Position numbers and translations under genes: made by a program
In this document: piece by piece, positions 45,769-57,617 of the stretch
Layout: each line of letters begins with the position of its first letter
How positions within the stretch are numbered: the first letter of the stretch is position 1
Assembly (NCBI RefSeq): GCF_001632365.1
Contig: NW_024468514.1
Coordinates: 156,348 to 220,347, forward strand
Origin: Laetiporus sulphureus 93-53
Taxonomy: Eukaryota; Basidiomycota; Agaricomycetes; Polyporales; Laetiporaceae
Length of the DNA: 64,000 nt
Direction: 5' to 3'
The notes under the pieces: generated by a model
Told to the model about the DNA's origin: nothing
Database searches by the model: none
What the model saw: only the letters and a program-made list of their open reading frames with translations

Positions 45769-48485
45769 CTACCTCTTCCTAAACGTATTTTTGCTCCCAC
45801 TCCGCATACCCTTCCTCCTCTGCGTCCTCCCCTGCCGCTCATTCTCACTCAACGCCTTCTGCGCGTCCTCAGGCTCTCCGCCCCTCTGTAGTCCTGCACC
45901 GAACGTCTCCACGCCCTTCCGCTTAGCCTCCTTGCTCTTCTTCCCTCTACCGCCGGTTATCTCCTCATCCTCATCCTCCTCATACGACCTTGATGAAGAC
46001 GGGATGAACGTCAACTCCATACCACCATCTACAACACGCCGTACGTCGGGCTGACGCGTGTTTGCCTTGAAACCGAGCGTCGAGCGCCGCTGCCCGAACG
46101 TCGCATCCCTGCCCACAGCACGCGACGAGGACCCGTCAGCCCGTGCGCGCAGCGGGACGAGATGCACGTTTGGCGTGCGTTGCTTTGATGGCACTCTCGC
46201 TTTTGTGCATGAGCTGTTCCGAGCGGCCATTCGTGCACGAATGTCATCCTGCCAAAGCTCTGCAAGTGAACAATGAACAATGAGTCGTGTGATCACTGAA
46301 GAATGCGCGTCAAAATTGCTTACCGCCTTTGGTGTCGCTGTCTTCGCTACTGCTGTCTCCCTCACTCTCCTCGTCGCTCTCGCTCTTGTCCTCGTCACTT
46401 GAGGCCCGTTCGCTAGCGCTCTCCTCGCTCTCCACCGCTGTCCTTGTCCGTCTCTTGTCCTTCGCGCTGGTCCCATTCTGTCTATGAGCCGCAGCGCTCG
46501 GATTGAGCAACGCAAATTCTCTGCTATCCTCGTCCACCTCGAATTCAGTGTTCTCGAACAGCGCCTTAAACCGTGGATCGTTCAACAAGTTCGGGCGCTC
46601 CTTCTCCTCTTCCGTCTTGTCCTCGCTCTCCTTCGCCTCGTCTGCCTCCTCCACCACCACCACCTCATCAACATCCATGACGGCCTCCTGCTCCTGCTCC
46701 TTCTCCGCCTTTCTCTTCTTCTTCCTCTCCTCTCTCTTCCGCTCTCTCTCCTCTTCCCGCTTGATCTTCTCCGCGAGCGCCTTGTTCACCTTTACCTGTG
46801 CGCCTGCGTTCTTCGGCGCACGGATACGCGTCTCGGCCATCTTCTCCACCTTCTCTCGTATCGCCCGCTCGCGCGCCTCTGCGTGCACGTACGGATTCGC
46901 GATGACGCGCGCAGCGTCGTACAGCGGCAGCGCGATGAAGTAGCCGTGCATGTATGGCTTGAGCGCCGGCGTGCCGATGAGGTGGTCCAGGCCGAGGCTG
47001 ACGAGCCGTAGTACGTCAGATACAGTAGACAGATATGTGCGCTGTGATGTACGAACCTGGCAAGCTCGCTGCGCTCGACGAACTTGTAGTCCTTGTACGC
47101 CGTGCGCGCGGTCTGGTCCTCCATCTCCTCCGTGAGGTTCTCGAGAAACGAGCACCACTTGGGTGCAGGCCCGAGCTGAGGAATGAAGTACGATGTCATG
47201 TGGATGCCCTCGTTGGCGAGCAGCAGCAGCCCGCTGCCGGGAACATGGTGCACGTCGTTGATGTCCGACGCGGGCGTGATGGACGTAAAGTTCGTCTCGG
47301 GCTAAACATAAGGGTCAGTCGACATGCTTTTAGATGGTTAGAAGGGACAGCGGACACGCACCTCATGCCGGTCCCAAATTTTAACGACCTTCCGGTCGGC
47401 ACTGAGCACCATTCCTTCACCCGCCATGCCCATCTTCGCGCCTCCCTCCACCCATAGCACATTCTTCACTGGGAGGCCATACCCTTGATCCTTCATTGCA
47501 ACCGGCCGCGCGGCACGAATGTCATATAGCAGGGTGTGTCCCGAGGAAGTGCCTATTGCATACGAGAGCCCATCTGCACGCGACGCAATAGCAGTCGTCG
47601 ACAATGACTTTCCGCCAGGACCGTCATCGACCCCTGGCAGCGCAGGCACAGCAGAAGCAGACAGCGGAAGGAGGCGCTCGCGCGGGAGGCGGAGGAGTCC
47701 CACCCGAGAACGCGAGCGCGGATCCCAGAACTCGACCGTCCCGTTCCCGTCCACGCCGAATGCGAAAAGCTGGTGTGCGGGGTTGATGTCGATGCAGTTA
47801 ACGCCGAGGACGTCCTCGCCGGTGCCCGAGCCATCGTCTGATGCGCCGACCAGGCGGAGCGGGTTGAGGAAGCGGCCCTGGTCGAGGTTGAGGCGGAAGA
47901 CCTCGGGGCCCGAGGCGCCGAAGAGGGCGTCGCAGGAGGGGAAGTGGTACGCGAGCGTGCGCCCGAAGCGCGGGAGGCGGGTGCGATAGTGGAAGCCTCC
48001 TTGAGTGTGCAGCTCGACGGAGCGGTCGCATTGTAGATGGATAGATTTGGTCCAGTCATTCGAGAGCATCTACGTGAGCAAGGCCAGTGTGAGAGATGCT
48101 GGATTGGGAGATGCGGGCAGTGAGACCGAGGGAACGAGGAGGACTCACTCACAACAAAGTCGACGTTCTCCGCGTCTGTATGGCGCTCAAACTTGAGCGA
48201 GAGCTGGTCAAGATCCCACACCCGAATCTGCGGCTTGTAAGTCCCGGTAGCGATGGCGTGGTGCCCGTCCCGCGTCGTCTTGACCTTGTTGCTCGCCTCG
48301 GGAAACTCAAAGTGCTGTATGAGGTCGATCGTGCCTTCTACTTCCTCTCGAATGGCCCTACGCTTTCCCTTGCCCTTGACTGCGCGCTTGCGTGTCAGCC
48401 AGTCGGGCAGGGATGAGGAGGACCCGGTGGCGGCGCCATTGACTGTGTAGACTTTGACGGCGGTGGGGTCGGAGAGGACGACCAT
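45769..48485 (-). CDS. ENP2: ENP2/NOL10 ribosome biogenesis WD40 protein
   Basis: Enp2 (human NOL10) is a nucleolar WD40 protein needed for early processing of 18S rRNA in the small-subunit processome. The start codon at 48483-48485 gives MVVLSDPTAVKVYTVNG followed by SSSLPDWL, the family's N-terminal signature. WD40 blades follow: ATGTYKPQIRVWDLDQL, LSNDWTKSIHLQCDRS, FHYRTRLPRFGRTLAYH, VNCIDINPAHQLFAFG, TVEFWDPRSRSRVG and GTSSGHTLLYDIRAA. Then come DINDVHHVPGSGLLLLA, ELARLVSLGLDHLIGTP, the NUC153-like LLNDPRFKALFENTEF and a long charged, Lys/Glu- and Ser/Asp-rich C terminus. The stop is at 45769-45771. Four introns are visible (near 46260-46322, 47010-47055, 47302-47360 and 48070-48150). The high GC and long antisense frames are coding-shadow effects. 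Confidence 0.92.
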
Positions 48486-48809
48486 GGTCGTGAACTGTGG
48501 TAAGGTCGCTGTTTGCAGAAAAGCAGGATGACGGTAATAGTAAGTCCACCACACCGAGTTTCCGCGCTGTCGAGAGCAAAGAGCACCGGGACGGAAGGAA
48601 TTCAGGTGGTGGCGGGAATTTTGGGCGCTTCAGAAATTTTGAGATTCAGATCTGTGCAAGCACGTGCACAAGACACACTGACGCGCGCTTCTACCACATT
48701 ATCAGGTCATCGATGATGCATTATCTTGTTTGTATGCCTCTGCCATTGCTGATGACTGCCGATATCAATCCAATACACGACTCGTTGGCCTTAAAACAAC
48801 CGTAGTAGT
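48486..48809. promoter_or_regulatory. Upstream region of ENP2
   Basis: A 324-bp interval between the ENP2 start and the palindromic element. The ENP2 promoter must lie here or the palindrome has displaced part of it. No specific motif was identified. Confidence 0.35.
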
Positions 48810-49249
48810 CACCGCAGACATGAAGCGATTTGCACGCGTGGCAAATGCTTAGCAAATGTCGACAGGTTTTTTGCCTTTGTGATCTCAATTTGATATGGTT
48901 CCTTCCCACATTCTGTATTAAGTATTTGCATATGATATGTTGGAGGCAGAAATTTAAAATCATATATTTTAAGAAATGACACCATTTTCAAACTCACCAA
49001 ATACATTTAGAATTCAAAAATGTATGATTACATCCAACAGCACTCAAATTCTAAATGTATTTGGTGAGTTTGAAAATGGTGTCGTTTCTTAAAATATATG
49101 ATTTTAAATTTCTGCCTCCAACATATCATATTCAAATACTTAATACAGAATGTGCGAAGGAACCATATCAAATTGAGATCACAAAGGCAAAAAACCTGTC
49201 CATTTGCTAAGCATTTGCCACGTGTGCAAATCGCTTCATGTCTGCGGTG
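48810..49249. repeat. Near-perfect 440-bp inverted repeat (foldback/MITE-like)
   Basis: The left arm starts caccgcagacatgaagcg, and the right arm ends with its exact complement, cgcttcatgtctgcggtg. Arms of about 200 bp (48810 to ~49016 and ~49048 to 49249) pair almost perfectly around a ~32-nt loop near 49017-49047 (gtatgattacatcc). Only a few mismatches and a 2-3 nt indel near 48855 are seen. The flanks share agt on both sides (48807-48809 and 49250-49252 by inspection), possibly a 3-bp target duplication as in CACTA-type or Harbinger-type elements. No coding capacity. It sits between the divergent ENP2 and kinase-GEF genes. Confidence 0.92.
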
Positions 49250-49606
49250 AGTACTCGGCCATCAGACAGTGCCTTAGACATGAGAGAAGTCGGGTCGGTT
49301 AGAAAGCAGTTGAATTGTGGTAAGTGCCTCACGCTGCAAGACAATTACAGCGACAAGGCAATTGATGGAAAGCATTGTCTGTCAACACCGACAGCCTGCT
49401 CACGGTACTGCCAGATTTATGTAATAAGCATCCCCCCGTGCTATCGCCTCGGGGATTTTGTTCCGGTCCTATTCGGAGGTATAGGCCCGGGGCGTCTTCT
49501 CCCATCAAGGCAGTGTCCGCAGATGTATCATTAGCAGGCTACGCATTGTACACAGCATCGCCTTGTTCTACAGCTCGAGAGAGCCTCGGGATGCTCAGAG
49601 ACTTAT

Positions 49607-52600
49607 ATGATGCAGGAATCTCACCCTGAGGTAGCTCTAACAGAGAAGTTGGGTTCAGTGCAGGCATTCAAGGTTAGTCCTGGACACAGTATCAAATTGA
49701 CTGTGCGGTGCTCTGAGAACTCATATGCACAGAGATCATGTTCGTACCTCGTCACTCTTTATGATTTTTCCGTGTCTCGCTGTGGCAGTTTGGTGACGGG
49801 AGACCAGGATGACATTGATTGCTACAATGAAGTGCAAAAGTAGGTGGATATATCATGAATGGTGATTTGACACTGACGAGATGCAATGTCCTTTAGGTGG
49901 TGTCTTGACGTTATCCAATGCTTAGAGCAATTGTCTAAGCTTGATACGATAAGCCTTCTTACACAATGGCAGGTCATTCAAGCAGCTTTAGAAGAGTTGT
50001 ATGATACCTGTCCGGTCCTAGCTTGCCCTACGGTGAGACGATATGACACCTGTTCCGCCATGGAAAGCTGAGGCAATAGGCAGAAATTTCGCAGCGAGCA
50101 TCTTCATTCCAGCCTGACCATCCCCTTCCAACCTGGAGTCGAAGAGACTCTGGATGTTATCCAAATTGCTCTTTCCTCTCGAGATAGCGTTCATGCTCTG
50201 CTACACTTAGATAGGTCTGATACAAGAGCAGTCATCAACCTTCTCGATCAGGTCAGCACGATCATGCTTACCACTTATCACATAATGTCCTATACATTTA
50301 CTCTGCTGTAGGCTCTAGAGTTCCTTGAATGGCCCAGTCGCCTGCATAGTACTGCTTCAAATCTGTTGCGCAAGCTCTGCATTCGAAGCGCATCGCTTCC
50401 GGACTCGCTGGAGATCTCTGAAGAGAACATCACAAGACATCATGACCATGCTATCGATGGAGGTGGATTTGCAGATATCTGGCTAGGCACGTGTGGACGC
50501 ATCACAGTGGCACTGAAAGTGTTCCGTGTGTTCGGCAAAGACGACGCTCAGGTGGTCTACAAGGTGACTGCCTCACTATTCGATCATTTTGTATAGTCGA
50601 CTTAACACTTGGAGCACGGATGGCAGAAATTTTGCAAAGAAGCTATTCAATGGAAGCGCCTCTGCCATCCCAATATCACACCTTTTCTGGGAGTAAATAC
50701 CACACTCTTTCCCCTTTGCTTGATTAGCGAATGGATGCCCAACGGCAATGTTAATGCCTTTCTAAAGAAACGACCAAACGCGAACAGGCTGGAGTTGGCA
50801 AGTTACAGAGACACCCCGTCGCCAGTTCTCCGCAACTAATCATCGCCTGCAGCTGGTTGATGTGGCAAAAGGTTTAGAGTATCTCCATACACATGGGTTA
50901 TTCCACGGGGATCTCAAAGGCGTGAGTCTCGTGTCAGAATGTAGCGAACATGGTTTTTGATACTGATTACCAAGGCTAATGTGCTCGTCGACGAGACTTC
51001 CCATGCGCGGCTTTCGGACTTCGGTTTGGCAGCGGTTATATATGACTCTGACACTGTCAATTTGATGACTACGTCCTCTTGCGATCATGGGTCGATTAGG
51101 TGGATGGCACCAGAGCTGTTATTTCCAGAGCAGGTTGGGCTTAAGAGTGCTCGTCAGACCTTTCAGAGCGACGTGTACTCTCTTGCGATGGTGATGTGGG
51201 AGGTCAGTCCGGTCCTATCGCTTGAGAAGCAGAGCGGCTACTCATAACATTGCCAGATATTCACTGGACGTATGCCGTTCCACGAAATACCGCGTGATCC
51301 TGCGGTTGTGTACCAGGTCACCATGCTAGGCACTAGGCCAAAACGCCCGCCAGACGCTCTCCTGCTTGGTCTATCTGATGCCGTCTGGCTGCTCATGGAG
51401 CTCTGCTGGCGCACTGATCGGCGCGAACGTCCGATGATGGCTTTCGTAGTGCAACAGTTGACAAAGGCAATCGAGGACTACCTGCCGGACAACGAAGATG
51501 CCGAGACGACAGAACGCTTACGGGAAAGCAGACTTCATGATAGCTCAAGCACACGTGTGACCTCCATCATGCGCCACAGCTATGACGCAATATCGCTTCC
51601 TACAGGCTTCATGTCGAAGACAGCCTTGGATAGTGTGCCTTCCGCATCCTCGAATGCAAATGACCCAGGCAGCTCGTCGATCCGAATTAACGAAGAGAAA
51701 CTCGAACATATACGTGACAACGCGCAATTGCTCATTGAAACGGAGAGGAAGTACGTTCACGGCCTAGAGGTCCTACAGGTAAATTTCCTAGAGCATACGC
51801 TGTCTTTCACCTCTCACAATCCGACTTGCTATGCAGAACTATTCCAAAGAAGCGTTCCTTACGGATTCCGCGAGCCCGCTTTATAGCATATTCTCTGCTC
51901 TTGATATTATCCTGGCGTTCCAACGTAAGGTACTCACACGTTTAGAGATCACTTCAGAGGCACCCTGGCTAGAGCAGCGTTGGGGATTCCCTTTCGTATC
52001 GAAAGTCAGTCGATAATGTTTATTGTGTACAACACTCATTAAGCAGTTATTCTTCAACAGGAGCATGAATTCGAGGCTTATGAGGCATACTTTATTGCCT
52101 TCCCTGCAGTCGAATGCTTTTTTAAAGATACGCACAAAGCGAAGGTATGTTTACTCAACTGACTATCCGTCTAAAGCTGCAGCGGGTATGCAGTGATGTA
52201 TTATACCTATTAATGCTCACCAGCATGCCAGATGATAAATAATGCACATGATATAAAGGTCGCCGATCTGCCGATGTTACTCATAAAGCCCTTGCATAGG
52301 ATGCGAGAATATCCGGCGCTTCTGAAAGTGAGCTGGTGTAATTCGCTGCTGTTCATTTATGCTCAACTTTTGCCTAACTTAGTCGCTCTCGGAAGCTGTT
52401 ATTGGAACAGCCTACGCACATTATCCTGAACTGCAGGCAGGAGTGCGAGCAGCTGAACGTATTAGTGACAGACTGCACAAAGTCTATCGATCGGCAAAGA
52501 ACACATTAGCTTTGGGCACTGTGCAGAAACGTCTCATCAAATGGGAAGAATCTGAAATCTCGCAGCTCGGGTCGCTGCTGCTCAGTGATTTCTTCACCAT

Positions 52601-53790
52601 GCCGGGTGACAAGGACGACGGATTACACGCCTTCCTGTTTGAAAGGAGTATTCTCCTCTGCAAAGAGCTACCGCGATTGTTCCTTGGATCCAAACGCACT
52701 CGGAAGAGAGCTTGGACTCTGACGAAGCCCAAAAGCCCAACTCAGCTTCCTGACATGAACGCCCGCCTGACAGTGGAAACCCAAATTTCTCTGCGGATGG
52801 AATTTCATGTAGCTCCATACTCACAAGGTGTGATGATCTCGTAATCTAGCTGATGGATGCACTAGTACTCACTGAGCACACATAGGTCAACATTCGCTAT
52901 TTATCTGGTGGAAGGGTGATAGTGGGAGTGACGACGGACACAAAGTCCTTTGCTGCCAGGACGTGAATCAGCTCAGGGAATGGGAAGAAGAGCTGAAGCT
53001 CTTCGCTGCTCGGAAGGATGCACAGCCCCCTACCTCGGCCATTATTCACCCTCAGGAGGCCCAGGGCACAGAGGATCAGTTATATTTCGATGGCTTGTCT
53101 TCGACAGAAGACGCAAAAATCCCTGAAATTGTGACGACTGCAGCACGGCCCTCCGTTGATCACCACCGTACTGTTCGAGCTCGATCCTCTTGGAGTGCGC
53201 TGCGTCACAAGTTCAATTCCGCGGCTCTGAGCACGAAAGTCGCATCGGGGAAACATCCTACTTATGACGGTGCTGCCTCCCATACCATATCCTCCCTACG
53301 TCCGCGCAGTGGGAGCTTCCCTTACACTAGTCCTGATCCGCATCCCTCGCAAATCGGACTCAATCGAGCTCGTGCTACGCCATCTCCGTTGTCCAGATCA
53401 GCTGATTTGCCACTCACGGGAGAGAATAATCGCGGCGAACAACTCAGGACCCAGACACCTAGTATATGCGATGAAACAGCCAACCTATTGGCTGCTGCGA
53501 CGGATTTCCGTATGCCCGTACATACAACAGCGGCAGATATAATTGTGCATCCATCGCCAGCCAACACCGATCCTTTTCAATACGGCAGGGACAGCGTCTT
53601 CCCGATTTCCATATGGGACAGGCTTCGTCACAAGCTGAGCTCTTCCAGCTTCAGGGCTAGTGATAATGCCGATCATCTTCCTACACCTCCTAATGCTGGC
53701 CTATCTGTACCCCCAAGGACCCGCTTTCGCAGTGCCAGCGATCCTCTTGCCAGTAGTCGTCGGATATTGCCATCGATTGCTCAGCCTTGA
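49607..53790 (+). CDS. TKL-like protein kinase fused to RhoGEF (DH) and PH domains
   Basis: One + strand gene with about a dozen short introns. An N-terminal ~250-residue helical region (WCLDVIQCLEQLSKLD, EETLDVIQIALSSRD) precedes the kinase: loop DGGGFADIWLG, Lys in VALKVFRV, HGDLKGANVLVD (Gly replaces the Arg of HRD), LSDFGLAA, IRWMAPELLF, SDVYSLAMVMWEIF and RRERPMMAFV. After a Ser-rich linker comes a DH domain: LLIETERKYVHGLEVLQ (CR1), HEFEAYEAYFIAFP, and PMLLIKPLHRMREYPALL (CR3). A PH domain follows: LSDFFTMP ... LHAFLFERSILLCKE ... SLFIWWKGD ... VNQLREWEEELKLF, close to Cdc24. A Ser-rich tail ends at 53790. No CH or PB1 domain was seen, unlike Cdc24. The start at 49607 is a guess; an upstream exon is possible. 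Likely role: GTPase activation coupled to kinase signalling. Confidence 0.82.
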
Positions 53791-54300
53791 CGACTCGTTC
53801 GCGGTATCCAGGATGAGGCTGGCTTTTAAACAGGATGTTTGTCACTAGTTATCTCTGTGGTTGTTGATTGTTTCCGGAAACGACGGGCGCATTGGCCGAT
53901 GGAGCGCACAGAGATGCCTTGCGCGCGAACGACTGTCCTATGAATTCACCTTCCATTCTGTCTACGCATGCACAGAACTGACCGTAGGAAATTACTGATG
54001 CAGGATCATTGTATTACAACCGAAACCAAACAAATGTACCATCCATTGCAGATTCATCTGAGTCACTCAGTCCGTCAGAGGTATGTGGCTAAGTGGAATG
54101 AGGATGCGCTGCGCACTCTCTTTGAAGCTATCGATTGCTGTACAGCACCCATCGTATCGCCTCCGATACCGCGCCAATACTTGTCAGTGACGTCCTTCTA
54201 CTTTGCCTCGCGGATGGGGCAGGTCGCCCATCCACGCCTAGATGATCCACCAATCTATCAGTCACTCCATTCCTCGATAAAATTGTACAGGAAATACGCA
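53791..54300. other. Intergenic, no convincing gene
   Basis: A + strand frame at 53968-54351 (127 codons) has no recognised domain and runs into the 3' end of the convergent gene at 54301. Most likely 3' UTR sequence of both neighbours. Confidence 0.4.
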
Positions 54301-55144
54301 CTAACCAGGGCCCATGTCAGATTTATCTCTCTCCTGCTTCTCTCGCAGTGAGCGTTCGAGGGCTTCGAATGCATTGAGCGTGATGTCTCGTAAAGTATCT
54401 TGTTTTGCCCTTTTATTTTCATTTTGTGGTCCAGCAGCTCTTACGTCTTCAGGCCACTCCTTTTCCGGTATGTTGCGCGCCAATAACGTAGTTCGTAGTG
54501 CCTCCATAGCTAGTTTGTAATCCTCAAGTGCTGCAGCATATAGATCGTACACGCATATGGTACATCCCGACATGCAGCATTCTGGTGAGAAAATAAGCAC
54601 TACAGGAACAGCTGGATTGAAACATTCGAAACGCTTTACCATCTGCTTCGGGTTCGCTGGGCTTATCTGGGACAACAAATCCGTCGAACATCCTAGGTTG
54701 CTTGCCTTTCCATCCTGCAGTCCCCGGCACGCCCACATGTGTCCCAGATTCATCACCATCTGCCTCGGTCACGAGTTCGTTGATCTGTTTAGCATACGCT
54801 CCCTTGCCGCGCAAGGAGCGTTCAAGGCGCTGCCATCGCGTGGTCAGATTCTGCGGACGAGAGCGCGTCTTCTGCTGTTCGATCTTGACCTGCGTCAGCA
54901 GAGGATAAGGCCGCGGAGCTGTCTGCACAGGCGATCCGCTTGGAGCTAGCGTTTGCGGCTCTCGTGTGAGTGAAGTGGGAGATGGAGGAAGGGAGTCCGT
55001 ATCGATGAGTACATGAATCGTGAGCAATCGGCATGAGGAGCGCGTTATGGATGTCGGCCTGGTACGATAGTATTGGCACGGTTGCCGCCCATGCGTGCGA
55101 CCTAAGACGGACGCAGCGACGGCGGCACGATGTAGAACGGTCAT
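54301..55144 (-). CDS. Oxidoreductase-like domain protein (OXLD1-type), likely mitochondrial
   Basis: The C-terminal segment EADECCMSGCTICVYDLY matches the short oxidoreductase-like N-terminal/OXLD1 domain, with Cys pairs in CC-X3-C-X2-C spacing. It follows splicing of an intron whose donor (gtaaag) lies after GFVVPDKPSEPEAD and whose acceptor precedes tgctgcatg. The Met codon at 55142-55144 opens an N terminus rich in Arg, Ser and Ala and poor in acidic residues (MTVLHRAAVAASVLGR), typical of a mitochondrial presequence. A helical C terminus follows (DYKLAMEALRTTLLARN, LERSLREKQERD), with the stop at 54301-54303. No enzymatic activity has been established for this domain; the name is historical. 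Divergent from CSN5, whose first recognised exon begins only ~100 bp away. Confidence 0.78.
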
Positions 55145-55242
55145 CCACGATGCGCATGAAAGTGAGCTCTGTGATCAAAAAAGGAGAGGAGCTCCCACGA
55201 TCACGCTCTGGGACCAAGCGACGTTCACAAGCGCCCATATAG

Positions 55243-56964
55243 TTGGATCGCGTTGCACCAGGCTGCACGCACGAGCGATTTCAAGACTCTGGCTGCTCGT
55301 CGTCCTTTGATCCTGAGGAGAACAGGAAGATCCTTCGCGATCAACCATGGGTTCGTGAGTACGTGTACACTGCCTTGTGGTGCTTAACTCAATGGACACG
55401 ATTGCGCTATGCAAATGAGATGGGCGACTCTGGCTCTTTTTACGTCTGAAAGGATACAAAGTGGGACTGATTGGTACCGACCGCCCGATCGTAGGCCGAG
55501 CATTCGTGGAGTGCATCTTTCTATCTGTTCATCGCTTCGTCGGAGATTTTTTCGCTTCTGGCGTTTCAGAAAGGAGCAAGCCCATTTATGTGCTGTTCTC
55601 TTTGGCTCCAGATGGTATCGGAGTGTCTTACACGCGCCGTGGCGCGTATTGAAAGCAGTAGCTGACTACCGATGCTCTTCTACAAGAGTTCCGAGATCAC
55701 TTTACGATTTCGTGAATCGTATGTGTCGAGCGTTTGTATTCATCTCGCTTTCATAGCCCGCACTACTTCAAAGTATGCAAGATCTCAGCCGTTGCGTTGA
55801 TCAAGATGGTAGGCCGCCTTCAGTGGCTCCGATATGCATCTGACCTTGTTATCTCAGGTCATCCATGCACGCTCGGGCGTGCCCCATGAGATCATGGGCA
55901 TGATGCAGGGCAAGGTCATGGACCATGCGCTCGTCGTCATTGACTCGTTCGCACTGCCCGTGCAAGGGACAGAGACCCGCGTCAATGCAGCCAACGAGGC
56001 AAACGAATACATGGTGCAGTATATTCAGGCGAGCGAGCGGGTATGTGTGAATCGCGGAACGGTCTAAGCTCGTGCCTTTTACAATACTTTACCTCCTCGC
56101 AGGTAGGGCGTTTGGAAAACGCGGTTGGATGGTACCACTCGCATCCCGGCTATGGCTGCTGGCTGTCTGGTATTGATGTCAACACACAGATGATGAGCCA
56201 GAAGTTTCAGGATCCTTTCGTTGCGGTTGTCATCGATCCTAACCGCACCATATCTGCTGGCAAGGTCGATATTGGCGCGTTTCGGACGTATCCCGAGTCG
56301 TACACTCCTCCAGACGCCGGTTCATCGGAGTATCAGTCGATTCCACTGAACAAGATCGAGGACTTCGGCGTGCATGCGAACCAGTATTATCCGCTTGAGG
56401 TACAGGTATTCAAGAGCAGTCTTGATGCAGAGTTGCTTGGCCTTCTGTGGAACAAGTATTGGGTGAACACACTCAGCCAGAGTGCCCTTATTTCAGTGAG
56501 TGTCCGGCAATGGATTGGTATGACAATGGCTGAGAGTACTGCCTCAGAACCGAGCATACGCTGCTTCGCAGCTTGCAGATCTTGCGCAGAAACTTACCAA
56601 AGCTCAAACGTCCGTGTCCGCCACTAAGGCCCCACCACCTGCTCTGAAAGATGACAAGGTTGCTAAGGTCCGTTCAAAAGCTCACTTTCAGATCTGACCA
56701 GGCTCCTTATTACGCGAGAGAACAGAAGGAAGAGAAGAAGAAAGAGGACCAGAATCAGCTCCTAAAGGGCGTGAAGGATAGGTTGGTTATTGACATTCTC
56801 GCTATAAGTTCGACTATTGATCATCATGCGGGTAATGCAGTGACAAGATTGCGACGGAAGCGCAACATGGATTAATCTCGCAGATATTGAAGGATGTCAT
56901 CTTCTCGCTACGCCCTCAGGACGCGGTGCACGCCGAGCTTGACGATGCAATGGCCATTGGCTGA
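55243..56964 (+). CDS. CSN5: COP9 signalosome subunit 5 (JAMM isopeptidase)
   Basis: CSN5 is the catalytic subunit that removes NEDD8 from cullins and so controls SCF-type ubiquitin ligases. [18 protein letters not shown] joins across an intron (donor gtacgt near 55355, acceptor ttcatag) to [17 protein letters not shown], then [18 protein letters not shown]. The zinc-binding JAMM motif is intact: the Glu lies in HEIMGMM and [14 protein letters not shown] provides His, His, Ser and Asp (56150-56180). [29 protein letters not shown] and the C-terminal helical part ([32 protein letters not shown]) follow. The stop is at 56962-56964. The first exon was not found: the frame upstream of 55243 meets a stop, and an acceptor (atatag) lies just before, so the true start is further 5'. 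Confidence 0.92.
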
Positions 56965-57617
56965 ACGATGCTTTTCAAGGGAGACCTCGATCAGTATGAA
57001 ATTTCCTGCGTGCGTGTTGTGTTGGTCATATCGTGTATCTGTCGTTGTACGTTTCATCGATCTATTCATTCCGTTACTCGCAAGTCATCTGCTGTAGATT
57101 TGATGTATCATACAGTGAATTCACATACTTCTGCTCGATATTCTTTCTATTGAAGGATGCAATACGAATGTGCTTGATGACTGCAGCTTGCTCCCACACT
57201 TTGAAAGGCAAGGCGAGCGCCATCGAGGTCTGACAATCCAAACGGTATGTCAAAATCTGATCAAAGCGATGATGATCTGCTCATAACCGCCACGATATAT
57301 ATAGAGTGTTCCATTCAGAATCTCGAACGCCGGCAATGTACACGCCATCAGCTTTGTTGCGAGGTTGTAACGGCCATTTAATCAAAGACTCCGACGCATC
57401 AGGCTGGACAAAATACTACGCCACAGCCAGGTCGTACTGAGTACACAGTGTGAACGATCAGCTGGCTGACATGGGAGAAATGTTACGGGGCACTACGGGA
57501 AGCCCATGTTTGCGATGAAACATCAGCTTCGCATGGTCTCACTTACCCACGCCCTACATATATAAGGTGCGATAATATTGCTTTCGCTCTGTCATCCCTG
57601 GTCGACATAGCCCTGCA
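56965..57617. other. Intergenic; 3' region of CSN5 and promoter of the DUF6534 gene
   Basis: No coding frame with known motifs. Contains atatatatagag near 57293 and acatatataagg near 57558; the latter is a good TATA-box candidate about 50 bp upstream of the next start codon. Confidence 0.4.

Noticed and set aside
47519..47989. Long antisense frames over ENP2 (also 46484-47011 and 45791-46280)
   Set aside because: High-GC coding DNA gives long shadow frames. They are Arg/Ser/Pro-rich without motifs, and the - strand WD40 gene explains the region.
53968..54351. 127-codon frame between the kinase-GEF and OXLD1-type genes
   Set aside because: No motif and no splice partners, and it runs into the 3' end of the opposite gene. 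Listed only as intergenic.
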